A stretch of 64,000 bases of DNA from Butyrivibrio sp. (GTDB lineage: Bacteria > Bacillota > Clostridia > Lachnospirales > Lachnospiraceae): the NCBI RefSeq assembly GCF_015056685.1, contig NZ_SVFW01000015.1:1-64000 (forward strand), written 5' to 3'. The notes below the pieces were generated by a model. That model was not told where the DNA came from and did not search any database. It saw only the letters and a program-made list of their open reading frames with translations. The position numbers were made by a program, and so were the translations under genes. Every line of letters starts with the position of its first letter. Positions within the stretch are counted from its first letter, which is position 1. Positions 8,882 through 17,241 of the stretch are shown in pieces.

Positions 8882-8952
8882 TGCAAGCAATCTTGCAACA
8901 TCTGATTATGTTTTGCTCTTAATATTGGCATATCACATTGAAATGCCGATAT
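8882..8952. other. Two adjacent hairpins in the AT-rich region
   Basis: TGCAAG-CAAT-CTTGCA (8882-8897) is a 6-bp stem with a tetraloop. ATATTGGCAT (8922-8931) pairs with ATGCCGATAT (8943-8952) with a single G-T wobble. They lie in a stretch with more G and C than its surroundings. A structured RNA or single-strand initiation signal is possible. A 62-codon open frame crosses the region but looks incidental. Confidence 0.35.
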
Positions 8953-9151
8953 TTACTGGCTTCCAATAATAGAATTGTAACAAAAGTGTTCCTGCATCTT
9001 ATTGATTGCAAATTTATAATTTATTTATATTCAATTTATTCTATTTTTATAAAGCCAAATCATAGAATATACTTCTAAAAGCAACTTAAAACTTGATAGA
9101 AACAAAAATGATTAAAAACGCTGCGATTCTTGATTAAAAATAATCATTTTT

Positions 9152-9256
9152 TTACTTTTTATCAGGTTTATCTTCTGGGGAGCCATCTGCTTTTACATTA
9201 TCATCTCACTATGGAGATCTTCATACTTTTGATAAATACCCAGGCCATTTATCCAT
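9152..9256 (-). pseudogene. Possible decayed coding remnant
   Basis: Read leftward from ATG 9256, one frame gives MDKWPGYLSKV, a stop, RSP, two stops, then DDNVKADGSPEDKPDKK and a final stop at 9152. The base composition is clearly less AT-rich than around it, and the peptide has protein-like hydrophilic character despite the stops. It may be the relic of a gene lost from the spacer. No family is recognised, and chance cannot be excluded over 35 codons. Confidence 0.3.
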
Positions 9257-9650
9257 GATTAATTTACAAATTTATGGCTTGTTAGAGTTTTTAAATGTTG
9301 CTTATATAATTCAAATCATTTATACATATATATCATATTTTATATTTATTATATATTATATACATATTATAAATACAAAATATTTAACATATATTATATT
9401 AAAAATACATTAAGTATTAAACATAAATTACATATATAAGCAATCACTTCAATATATATTATAACAGATATACATTCTATATTCAACATAAATAATATAT
9501 TATACATACGAAAAATATATATAATTTAATATAAATAATATATTCATTATGTATTTAATATATTATTTATTAAAAGCATATATGAAATAAAACAAATAAT
9601 AATTATAAAAAATATACATAATATTGCAAACATATAACGAAATTAACATG

Positions 9651-10571
9651 TATAACATATATAAGAAACATAATATATTTATATAATATTAAGGATATAG
9701 CAAATATGATATACATATAAAATATACATTATATTGCAAAGATATAATGTATATGTATAATATAATATATATTACAATTATATGATATATAACAAAACTG
9801 ATTAGTTAAATAAGTTATATAACATATAGCATTTTGGGTAGACCAATTTGGATAGAGAGAAAGTATATGCTGGATCCAGAAATACTAGGCCTAGCATATA
9901 GGTAAATATAAAAAGATATATATGTTATATATTACTGAGAATAGGATGCTTTAGTTTGAGTATATTGCTGTTAAATAGTGACTTTAAGCACATTGATGTG
10001 AAGAATAAATACATAGAGAGTAATTTGCGTTTTTAATAAATAATCAGCAAAAAATACATAAATGCAAAATATACACACATATATATAACATATATAAAAA
10101 TCAGATATTACTTTGATTATTTAGAACAATATATAGAAGAAATATATATGATATATATAATAATCTAAGAGATAATTATAAATAAGTATAAAATATAACA
10201 AATATAAGATATATAACATGAATAGAACTAGTATTTGAAAAAACATTTTCAAAAATGAAATATAACATATATAACATATATTATTATAATAACATTTATA
10301 TAATGATAATATATGCTGTGCTGCATAAATAAAATATATAGCGTATATAATATATATAACACATAGATAAACAACGACTAAACATAAAAGACATATAACA
10401 TATATACATATAATAATAGATATACAATATATGAATAATATGTAACAAATATAAAATATAAGATATGGTAAGTATATTAGTCATATTAAATATTGAAAAT
10501 AGATAATTTAAAAGTTATAATAGCAAAGGAATATAAAAGAGATAAAAGTTATATAACAGATATATGTTATA
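9651..10571. repeat. TATAACATAT repeat array, candidate centromere
   Basis: Exact TATAACATAT copies begin at 9651, 9818, 10084, 10261, 10270 and 10394. Reverse-complement copies ATATGTTATA are at 9920-9929 and 10562-10571. The 10261/10270 pair is spaced 9 bp apart. Several degenerate copies (for example near 10211 and 10350) add to the cluster. Further copies are at 6111 and 14022. Short direct and inverted repeats upstream of parA are typical binding sites for ribbon-helix-helix centromere proteins. The AT richness inflates chance matches, so this is tentative. Confidence 0.45.
9836..9900. other. Higher-GC island with 8-bp inverted repeat
   Basis: Within the AT-rich spacer, 9836-9900 contains GGATCC, AGGCCT and TAGACC words and the arms TATATGCT (9864-9871) and AGCATATA (9893-9900). 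Such an island could be a structural site or hairpin close to the candidate centromere. No function is assigned. Confidence 0.35.
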
Positions 10572-10577
10572 GGAGGG
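10548..10577 (+). promoter_or_regulatory. parA operator and ribosome binding site
   Basis: GTTATATAAC (10548-10557) overlaps a perfect inverted repeat: TATAACA (10552-10558), GATATA, TGTTATA (10565-10571). It runs straight into the ribosome site AGGAGGG (10571-10577). Binding by the partition proteins would block both transcription and access to the start, fitting the autoregulation usual for par operons. Confidence 0.5.
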
Positions 10578-10580
10578 TAT

Positions 10581-11405
10581 ATGCGAATTATTGCATTTAG
10601 TAACCAAAAGGGTGGAGTTGCAAAAACTACTTCCAGTTACGCAATGGCAGTAGGCCTTGCAAAGAGAGGATATCAGGTTTTAGTTGTAGATGCTGATCCT
10701 CAGGAAAATCTTTCAATGACAGCAGGAATCGATCTTAATGAAGTAGATCCTGATCCAGAGGACATTGAAGCATTAACTCCGGAGCAGAGAAGCTACTTTG
10801 AAGAGAATGTACCTGCAAAATTGTTTGAGGTAATGGCTGGCGATAAGGATATAAATAAAGCAATTATTCCTATTGCTGAGAATTTAGATCTCATAGTTGG
10901 TGGTATTGATCTTGCGTCTGCAGATATGACATTTTCTATGTTGGGACGTGAAAAGCTTATAAAAGAAGCATTTAAAAAGATCAAAAAAGAGTATGATTTC
11001 TGCATATTTGACTGTAGCCCTGCTTTAGGCGTTGTTTTAATGAATATACTTACAGTTGCAGATGAAGTAATTATTCCATTGGAGCCTGGTGCATTTTCAT
11101 TACAGGGACTTTCAAGATTATACAAATTTATTGGCCAGATCCACGATTTTACCAATGATAAGCTTAAGGTGGATGGAATATTAGTAACTAAGGTTAGAAA
11201 CACTGCAAACGCCAAAATATGGATAAATGATATAGAAGAGAAAGCTGATCTTCTTGGAACAACAGTTTATAAGTCAAAAATAAGGCTTAATGTCTCAGTT
11301 GAAGAGGCACAGACCATGAAAATGGATCTGTTTGAATATGCGGGCGGTTCAAGCGCAGCAAGAGATTATGATGACTTTATTGATGAATTCTTAGGGGAGG
11401 ATTAA
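10581..11405 (+). CDS. parA: ParA-type partition ATPase
   Basis: This ParA/MinD-family ATPase should move replicon copies apart along the nucleoid. It has the deviant Walker A KGGVAKTT at residues 10-17, the VVDADPQ motif (A', about 36-42) and FDCSPALG (Walker B region, about 145). At 274 residues with no N-terminal DNA-binding domain it resembles the short type Ib or Soj-like class. The start is fixed by AGGAGGG and an operator-like repeat. The partner gene begins 2 bp after the stop, so the two are co-translated. Confidence 0.9.
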   Translation: MRIIAFSNQKGGVAKTTSSYAMAVGLAKRGYQVLVVDADPQENLSMTAGIDLNEVDPDPEDIEALTPEQRSYFEENVPAKLFEVMAGDKDINKAIIPIAENLDLIVGGIDLASADMTFSMLGREKLIKEAFKKIKKEYDFCIFDCSPALGVVLMNILTVADEVIIPLEPGAFSLQGLSRLYKFIGQIHDFTNDKLKVDGILVTKVRNTANAKIWINDIEEKADLLGTTVYKSKIRLNVSVEEAQTMKMDLFEYAGGSSAARDYDDFIDEFLGED

Positions 11406-11407
11406 TT

Positions 11408-12070
11408 ATGGCAAGCAAGGCTGATATGCTTAAAAAAAGCGTCAGGAAGACAGGAACAGGTCTTTTTGCAGGAATGCAATCAATTAAGGAAGAAGAAGTA
11501 AAAGAGGAAAAAACGAAGGCTGTTGAAAAGGCAGAGAAGCCTATTGAAGAGCCTATTATAGAAGTTAAGGAAGAAAAAAAGATAGAGCAGGTTGTTAATC
11601 AGCCTGTTCAGAAGCCTGCACAAGCAGTTAATCAAACTCAGGCACCAGTAAATGAGTATGTGGCACCACAGGTTCAGCCAGTATATCAGCAGCCGATTCC
11701 ACAGCCTGTACAGCCGGTAGTTCAGCAGGTTGTACCTATGCAGCCAGAGCCACAGATACAGCAGGTTCAGCCTCAATCAGTATATATACAGCAGCCCGTT
11801 CAGACAGCTCAGCCTGTACAGCCAGTACAAGATGCTGAGCAGCCTGTTCGAAAGGCAGCAAAGGCTGAAAAGAATAGCAGATATGAAAAAGATAAGTTTC
11901 TTTTGCTTGATATACGAGGATTAAGGGATTATGTAGAGCACATGGCAAAGGCAGCCAACATGTCAGCTACGAAATACATCAGAAATCTTATAGAAATAGA
12001 TATGCAACAGAATATGGATATTTATGAAGCTCATAAGGCATTGGAAGAAAGATTAAAAGAAAGAAGATAA
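11408..12070 (+). CDS. Putative centromere-binding partner of ParA
   Basis: A 220-residue protein with three parts. A basic N-terminus (MASKADMLKKSVRKTGTG) could touch ParA. An acidic/lysine segment and a long Pro-Gln-Val repeat linker cover about residues 30-150. A compact C-terminal domain (about 158-220, KFLLLDIRGLRDYVEHMAK to KERR) resembles ribbon-helix-helix or small helical DNA-binding modules. It is not a canonical ParB: no HTH or CTPase motif is visible. Its position 2 bp after parA, with GGGGAGG upstream, makes the partition-adaptor role likely (inference). The Pro-Gln linker is low complexity and should evolve fast. Confidence 0.7.
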   Translation: MASKADMLKKSVRKTGTGLFAGMQSIKEEEVKEEKTKAVEKAEKPIEEPIIEVKEEKKIEQVVNQPVQKPAQAVNQTQAPVNEYVAPQVQPVYQQPIPQPVQPVVQQVVPMQPEPQIQQVQPQSVYIQQPVQTAQPVQPVQDAEQPVRKAAKAEKNSRYEKDKFLLLDIRGLRDYVEHMAKAANMSATKYIRNLIEIDMQQNMDIYEAHKALEERLKERR

Positions 12071-12075
12071 AAAAT

Positions 12076-12112
12076 AAAGGTGATTACGAAATCGTAATCA
12101 CCTTTATATATT
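12076..12112. terminator. Bidirectional terminator between par operon and HU
   Basis: AAAGGTGATTACGA (12076-12089) and TCGTAATCACCTTT (12092-12105) form a 14-bp perfect stem with A-rich sequence on one side and T-rich sequence on the other. It ends the rightward par operon and the leftward HU gene. Confidence 0.85.
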
Positions 12113-12118
12113 TATCAA

Positions 12119-12403
12119 TTATTTCTTCTTGCCGTTTACAGCATCCTTAAGAGCCTTACCAGCTTTGAATTTAGGAACTGTAGCTGCAGGAATCTTGATA
12201 GCTGCTCCAGTCTGAGGATTCTTACCTGTTCTAGCTGCTCTCTTAGCAGTCTCGAATGTACCAAATCCAACAAGCTGTACTTTGCCTTTTTTCTTAAGCT
12301 CCTTAGAAACAGCTTCTGTGAAAGCCTTTACAGCCTTCTCTGAATCCTTCTTAGAAAGACCAGTTTCCTTTGCGATAGCATCAACAAGTTCTGTCTTATT
12401 CAT
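12119..12403 (-). CDS. hup: HU-family nucleoid DNA-binding protein
   Basis: This 94-residue HU/IHF homologue bends and compacts DNA as a dimer. It matches HU from end to end: MNKTELVDAIA start, GFGTFE turn, then the DNA-contacting arm RAARTGKNPQTGAAIKIPA with the intercalating proline, and the closing KFKAGKALKDAV. GGGAGG precedes the ATG at 12403. Its placement directly beside the partition operon raises a link to origin bending, but HU is also a general chromosome protein. A promoter is visible upstream. Confidence 0.95.
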   Translation of the reverse strand: MNKTELVDAIAKETGLSKKDSEKAVKAFTEAVSKELKKKGKVQLVGFGTFETAKRAARTGKNPQTGAAIKIPAATVPKFKAGKALKDAVNGKKK

Positions 12404-12448
12404 GGTTTAATACCTCCCTCAAATTGAGTATTTTCACTACTAGAAAAA

Positions 12449-12477
12449 ATTTTACACCCATTTTATGCACTTCACAA
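12449..12477 (-). promoter_or_regulatory. hup: HU promoter
   Basis: Leftward TTGTGA (12472-12477 on the minus strand), exact 17-bp spacer and TAAAAT (12449-12454) lie about 50 bp before the HU start. The rest of the 210-bp gap up to the MATE gene shows no gene. Confidence 0.55.
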
Positions 12478-12613
12478 GTATTTAAAGTCGAAAAATTGCC
12501 AAAAATAATAATAATTTTTAGTGCATTATTCTGAAAAAGCGCATATTTATGGCATATTTCAGCAAGAGGGGCTTGACATTGTAGAAAATATGGGCTACTA
12601 AACCACAAAAGTA

Positions 12614-13984
12614 TTAAAGAACCGACATAGTAGTTTTATAAAGCTTTCTGAAATAGTATGTTGAGATAGCAAGTGAAGCAATCTCAGCAATAGGAAAGGC
12701 AAACCATACTAAGTTTAAGTTTCCAGTTTTTGAAAGAAGCCATGCTACAGGAATAAGAACTACAAGCTGTCTTCCTACGGATACCACAAGTGAATAGAAG
12801 CTCTTTGAAAAAGACTGGAAAATCGAACCCATGGCGATACAAATACCAGCAATAGGGAATGAAAGGCTGATTATCCTAAGGGCTGGTATGCCGATCTTTA
12901 TCATCTCATCTGAAGCATTGAATAGTGACAATAATAAAGCCGGGATGGACTGAAAAGCTATTGTGCCTACGATCATTATAGATACTGCAAGGGTAAGAGC
13001 GAATTTTAAAGCCTCTGATATTCGCTGCTTGTTCTTGGCTCCATAGTTATAAGCTAATACAGGAATAAGACCATTATTGAGACCAAATACAGGCATAAAG
13101 AAGAAGCTCTGAAGCTTGAAGTAAACACCAAATACAGCTGTAGCTGTGGATGAGAAAGCACCAAGGATCAGATTCATCAGGTAGGTCATAACAGATCCGA
13201 TAGACATCATAAGTATGGATGGAACACCTACGAAGTAAATGTCTTTTATTGTAGTTACATCAATGGTAAGAATCTTCTTAAGTGAGAAATTGATCTCTTT
13301 GTTAAAGTGCAAATTGCAATACAGACCGATGCAGGAACCTACACACTGACCGAAGATAGTAGCATAAGCTGCGCCGGCAATTCCAAGCTGTGGAAAAGGT
13401 CCGATACCAAAAATAAGAAGTGGGTCGAAAATAATGTTGATCAAAGCTCCTGAAGCCTGTGAAAGCATACTGTAAAAGGTTTTACCAGTTGACTGAAGCA
13501 GTCGCTCAAAAGTTATCTGGAAAAAGAGAGCAACAGAACAGCATGCGATTATCCTAAGGTAAATAGTGCCATATTCTGCGATGACGGGAGTGTCAGTTTG
13601 TGAACTGATAAATGCGTCAGCAAAAAAGACACCAATGATAAGAAAGAGTAAATAGTTAAAAAAAGTTAGTAAAATACCGGTATTAGCAGCCGAATCAGAC
13701 CTGCTGAAGTTTTTTTCACCAAGAGATCTGGAAAGAAGAGCGTTAATACCAACGCCTGTGCCTGAACCAAGAGCAATCATCAAGTTTTGCATAGGAAATG
13801 CAAGAGTAACAGCGGTGAGGGCATCCTGACCGGCGTTTGGAGTAGTTCCAACTATCTGAGATACAAAAATGCTGTCCACAACATTATAAAGAGCCTGAAC
13901 AAGCATTGAGATCATCATAGGTAAAGACATTGATACAATTAGCTTTTTTACGGGCATTACACCCATCTTGTTTTCTTTTGTCAT
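12614..13984 (-). CDS. MATE-family multidrug/metabolite exporter
   Basis: An integral membrane antiporter of about 12 helices that should export drugs or metabolites using a cation gradient. The N-terminal signature PVKKLIVSMSLPMMISMLVQALYNVVDSIFVSQ and the duplicated second half (IGSVMTYLMNLILG; PVFGLNNGLIPVLAYNYGAKN) are typical of the MATE family, MepA/NorM-like. The start at 13984 (MTKENKMG, 456 residues) follows AAAGGA; a longer frame to 14071 adds an unlikely hydrophobic tail. It is the only gene of its unit and is divergent from the response regulator gene. The substrate cannot be told. Confidence 0.88.
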   Translation of the reverse strand: MTKENKMGVMPVKKLIVSMSLPMMISMLVQALYNVVDSIFVSQIVGTTPNAGQDALTAVTLAFPMQNLMIALGSGTGVGINALLSRSLGEKNFSRSDSAANTGILLTFFNYLLFLIIGVFFADAFISSQTDTPVIAEYGTIYLRIIACCSVALFFQITFERLLQSTGKTFYSMLSQASGALINIIFDPLLIFGIGPFPQLGIAGAAYATIFGQCVGSCIGLYCNLHFNKEINFSLKKILTIDVTTIKDIYFVGVPSILMMSIGSVMTYLMNLILGAFSSTATAVFGVYFKLQSFFFMPVFGLNNGLIPVLAYNYGAKNKQRISEALKFALTLAVSIMIVGTIAFQSIPALLLSLFNASDEMIKIGIPALRIISLSFPIAGICIAMGSIFQSFSKSFYSLVVSVGRQLVVLIPVAWLLSKTGNLNLVWFAFPIAEIASLAISTYYFRKLYKTTMSVL

Positions 13985-14159
13985 AAAATCATCCTTTTTT
14001 AAAATAATTAAGCCGTAAAAGTATAACATATATGATTTTATATGTATATGAGCGAAAATATTCAAAAGCATGAAATAAGTGCGTAATCCATCTTTAGGAA
14101 TTATTGGTTTAATGATAAAATGAAGCGGGGAAAATGTATTTCATAAAGGGGTTTCTGGT

Positions 14160-15779
14160 ATGGTGAAAGTATTTCTTGTGGAAGACGAATTTGTTGTTAG
14201 GGAGGGTATAAAAAACAATATTGACTGGCTTGCAAATGGATTTGATTTTTGTGGAGAGGCTTCTGATGGGGAACTTGCCTATTCAATGATACAGAAAACG
14301 CAGCCGGATATTCTTATTACCGACATTAAAATGCCATTTATGGACGGTCTGACTCTAAGCCGCATGGTCAAGGCGGAATTTCCATGGATCGAGATAATCC
14401 TGCTTACAGGATATGAAGATTTTCAATACGCAAAAGAGGCTATCAGGATAGGCGTTTCAAGCTATCTTTCGAAGCCTATAAGTGGCAGTGACCTTCTAAG
14501 AGAAGTGAGCTCTGTTTCTGAAAAGGTTGAAGAAAGGCGTGCGGAGAGGGAAGCTACTAAACGCTACGAAGAGGAAATGAAAGAGAGGAATGAGCTTGAT
14601 AAACAGGTCTTTTTTGGAAAGCTTGTCAGCTCAAACTGTGGCGCATCTGAACTTATCGAAATGGCAAAAAAGCTCTCTATTGATATAACAGCTCTAAAAT
14701 ATAATGTTCTCCTCATGAAAGTGTGGTCAAAAAAGCATGAGATAGGGGAGTTTTCGAACAGCATCTTAAAAATTGAAGAAGGAATAAGAACCATCGCAAC
14801 TAGAAACGGAGCAATCTGTTTTAATCTTGACCTTGAAGGACTTGCTTTGCTATTTAAAGGCGATGATGACAGCACAATTAATACAAATATAGAGTCTACG
14901 ATCAAGGAACTGCTTGGGCTTTTCGAGAAATACAATAACATACGATATTTTGGTGGAATCGGTCAATCAGTCAACAGAATAACAGAAATTAGTACATGTT
15001 TTTCATGGGCCAGCAGAGCTTTTGCTCATATGTACTTAACTTCTGACAATGGTTTTATGGTTGGATCAGAAGAGGGGCTCAAAGTAGAAAAAGAAGACAT
15101 TATTTTGTCCGAGATCGATCCAAAACATATTGATAGAAGGCTTGTAAAAGAATTTTTGAGACGAGGAGAAGCATCTGAGACAGAGTTCTTTTTGGAAGAA
15201 TTCTTTAATGGAATGGGAAAAAATGCTATCAGATCTACAATGCTTAGACAATATATATCCATGGACCTTTATTTCTGCGTTACAGATTATATTTTAAATG
15301 AATTGGGCCTAAGCAGAGATGAGCTTGATAAGCAGATCTCAGCTCCGAATGCAGAAGTTCTAGGGGATGAGAAAAAGACCTTTGATTACATGAAGGAAAT
15401 CATGAATAAAGCGCTTCTCATCAAGCAAAGTAACGCAATTGGAAGATATCGCGACATTATGAATGAAGCAGTGGCATATATTGAGAAGCACTACGCAGAG
15501 GAGGAACTGTCGCTTAACTCTCTTGCTGCACATGTGAATTTTTCGCCAAACCACTTAAGCGCAGTATTTAAGCAAGAGACAGGACAGCCCTTCATCAAAT
15601 ATCTTACAGATTACAGGATGGAGCATGCAAAAGAGCTACTTTGCAGCACGTCAAAGAGAAGTAATGAGATAGGTCAGATGGTTGGTTACAAGGATCCTCA
15701 TTATTTTTCATATTTATTTAAGAAGACACAGGGAGTTACTCCTACTCAGTACAGAAATGGTACCCGTGAGGAGGAGTAA
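14160..15779 (+). CDS. YesN-type response regulator with AraC DNA-binding domain
   Basis: A 539-residue cytoplasmic transcription factor. The N-terminal receiver has VEDE acidic residues, the phosphoryl Asp in ITDIKMP and the Lys in YLSKPI. A middle domain of about 270 residues is poorly conserved. The C-terminus is a double HTH of the AraC type ending in GYKDPHYFSYLFKKTQGVTPTQYR. The sensor kinase gene starts 2 bp after its stop, and its ribosome site overlaps the end of this gene. It probably activates the sugar ABC operon immediately downstream. Confidence 0.92.
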   Translation: MVKVFLVEDEFVVREGIKNNIDWLANGFDFCGEASDGELAYSMIQKTQPDILITDIKMPFMDGLTLSRMVKAEFPWIEIILLTGYEDFQYAKEAIRIGVSSYLSKPISGSDLLREVSSVSEKVEERRAEREATKRYEEEMKERNELDKQVFFGKLVSSNCGASELIEMAKKLSIDITALKYNVLLMKVWSKKHEIGEFSNSILKIEEGIRTIATRNGAICFNLDLEGLALLFKGDDDSTINTNIESTIKELLGLFEKYNNIRYFGGIGQSVNRITEISTCFSWASRAFAHMYLTSDNGFMVGSEEGLKVEKEDIILSEIDPKHIDRRLVKEFLRRGEASETEFFLEEFFNGMGKNAIRSTMLRQYISMDLYFCVTDYILNELGLSRDELDKQISAPNAEVLGDEKKTFDYMKEIMNKALLIKQSNAIGRYRDIMNEAVAYIEKHYAEEELSLNSLAAHVNFSPNHLSAVFKQETGQPFIKYLTDYRMEHAKELLCSTSKRSNEIGQMVGYKDPHYFSYLFKKTQGVTPTQYRNGTREEE

Positions 15780-15781
15780 AG

Positions 15782-17107
15782 ATGTTCAATGGTCATAGGA
15801 AAAAACAGCGATCAAAGCTGGCTTCTCAGATCAGATTATCATACATTATACTTCTTTTGCCTAATCTGATATTTATGGTGTATGCGCTTTACAATCTCTT
15901 TTTTGTAAGCGAAAGATATAATACAATGCTGAACTCAGTGGTTGCGGCAAGCGAATTCAGCTTGGATTTTAAAGAAGATTTTGATTATGAGACCTATCTT
16001 TTGATTGTTGGGAATGTTGCACCTGAAGACTCGCAGATACCGGTGCTGCTTAGCGATGCACGAGCTGTTGTTGGTGGACTTAAAGGTTATACAAATACTG
16101 ATGATAATCAAAAGAGATTATTAAGTGCGGAAAAGTACTTAAACAACCTTGAAGTCTACATAGAGAGAATAAAGAGCAATCTCAATTATGAGGATAAGTA
16201 CGAGGCAAATATGCTCATATGGGAGAATGACGTTCAGATAGTAACAGCTCTTTTGCAAGAGACTATTAATGAGTACATTTATTATGAAAATAAGCAGATA
16301 CAGGTCGCACAGGCTGAGAATAAGGAAGTATTTTTGGATATTATAAAGATCTCAATGGTAATAACAGTTGCTATTGTATTAGTTATCCTTTTAGTATCCT
16401 TTGTAGGCCCTTTGTGGATAACACGACCTATCGAAGAACAGGTAAAACAGGAACAAAAACAACTGCGAAAGGCTGAATTTGAACTATTGCAGGCCCAGAT
16501 AAATCCGCACTTTCTTTATAATACACTGGATACAATAGTGTGGTCAGCAGAGGCCGGTAACCAGAAACAGGTTGTTAATATGGTTAAGAGTCTGTCTGAC
16601 TTTTTCAGGGCTTCCCTAAACAGGGGAAAAGAGATTGTTTCTGTAAAAGAGGAGCTTCAGCATGTAAGAAGCTATCTGGAGATACAGCAGATAAGGTATC
16701 AGGACATATTGAGCTATGAGATAAACGTTGAAGAAACAATTTTTGATTATAGTATTCCCAAGATCACTGTTCAGCCTGTTGTGGAAAATGCACTTTATCA
16801 TGGAATCAAGAATAAAAGAGGCGGTGGGCGCATTACTGTGACAGGAAAAGAATATAATACTTACTTTGAAATCTGCGTTGAGGACAATGGAAAGGGAATG
16901 ACTCCTGAGAGGTTAAATGATGTTAAGCTTGCTCTCGAGGCTGAAAAACTTGAAGAAAGTGCCGTTTACGGTCTTTATAACGTAAATCAGAGAATAAAGC
17001 TGAATTTCGGTGAAGAATACGGACTTGATCTTGAAAGTACTTATGAGGAAGGAACGAAAGTAGTGATACGACTTCCGAAAAAATTAACCGAAATCGTAGA
17101 AAAATGA
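15782..17107 (+). CDS. YesM-type sensor histidine kinase
   Basis: Membrane sensor of 441 residues. Transmembrane helices at about 18-40 and 183-207 enclose an extracellular domain of about 140 residues. The kinase has the His_kinase (PF06580) motif QINPHFLYNTLD, a second conserved QPVVENALYHGIK and the HATPase G boxes EDNGKGM and YGLYNVNQR. Only about 20 residues separate the second helix from the His region, shorter than the usual HAMP linker. It pairs with the preceding regulator and presumably senses a sugar, directly or via an extracellular binding protein. Confidence 0.9.
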   Translation: MFNGHRKKQRSKLASQIRLSYIILLLPNLIFMVYALYNLFFVSERYNTMLNSVVAASEFSLDFKEDFDYETYLLIVGNVAPEDSQIPVLLSDARAVVGGLKGYTNTDDNQKRLLSAEKYLNNLEVYIERIKSNLNYEDKYEANMLIWENDVQIVTALLQETINEYIYYENKQIQVAQAENKEVFLDIIKISMVITVAIVLVILLVSFVGPLWITRPIEEQVKQEQKQLRKAEFELLQAQINPHFLYNTLDTIVWSAEAGNQKQVVNMVKSLSDFFRASLNRGKEIVSVKEELQHVRSYLEIQQIRYQDILSYEINVEETIFDYSIPKITVQPVVENALYHGIKNKRGGGRITVTGKEYNTYFEICVEDNGKGMTPERLNDVKLALEAEKLEESAVYGLYNVNQRIKLNFGEEYGLDLESTYEEGTKVVIRLPKKLTEIVEK

Positions 17108-17184
17108 AACAAAATGAAATTTTGATAAAAAAACTAACCTAATTTCAATTTTATTGAATTTAAAATTTCCTCCTGAAAATTACA

Positions 17185-17219
17185 ATGTGTTTAAGAGGTG
17201 GGGACAACCCAAAACACAT
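17185..17219 (+). promoter_or_regulatory. Leader stem-loop before binding-protein gene
   Basis: ATGTGTTT (17185-17192) pairs with AAACACAT (17212-17219); inside it TGGG-GACAA-CCCA forms a second stem. It lies just before the ribosome site AGGAGG at about 17230. It may protect the abundant binding-protein mRNA or respond to a factor (inference). Confidence 0.4.
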
Positions 17220-17241
17220 AATATTTTAGGAGGAAATTGTT

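Larger units (their letters stand above)
8154..10547. other. Extremely AT-rich non-coding origin/partition spacer
   Basis: About 2.4 kb almost entirely of A and T, with only short, biased reading frames and no convincing gene. It lies between the iterons and parA, so it probably holds the duplex-unwinding element next to the iterons and the centromere next to parA (inference). A possible 24-codon frame at 8620-8694 (MSADIINS...) has AAGGAA upstream but no other support. One near-match to a DnaA box, TGTTGATAA, is at 8477-8485. Other structures within it are listed separately. Confidence 0.7.

Noticed and set aside
8781..8969. 62-codon plus-strand frame
   Set aside because: Weak purine stretch upstream, low-complexity hydrophobic content, and it spans two hairpins; not called a gene.
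10296..10484. 62-codon minus-strand frame in the AT-rich spacer
   Set aside because: Product is almost all Ile, Tyr, Leu and Met, as random AT-rich DNA gives; no ribosome site.
11480..11776. Long minus-strand frame opposite the partition partner
   Set aside because: Leu/Asn/Arg/Tyr-rich shadow of the Pro-Gln repeat region.
12396..12608. Minus-strand frame of 70 codons upstream of HU
   Set aside because: Overlaps the HU start and promoter; composition not protein-like.
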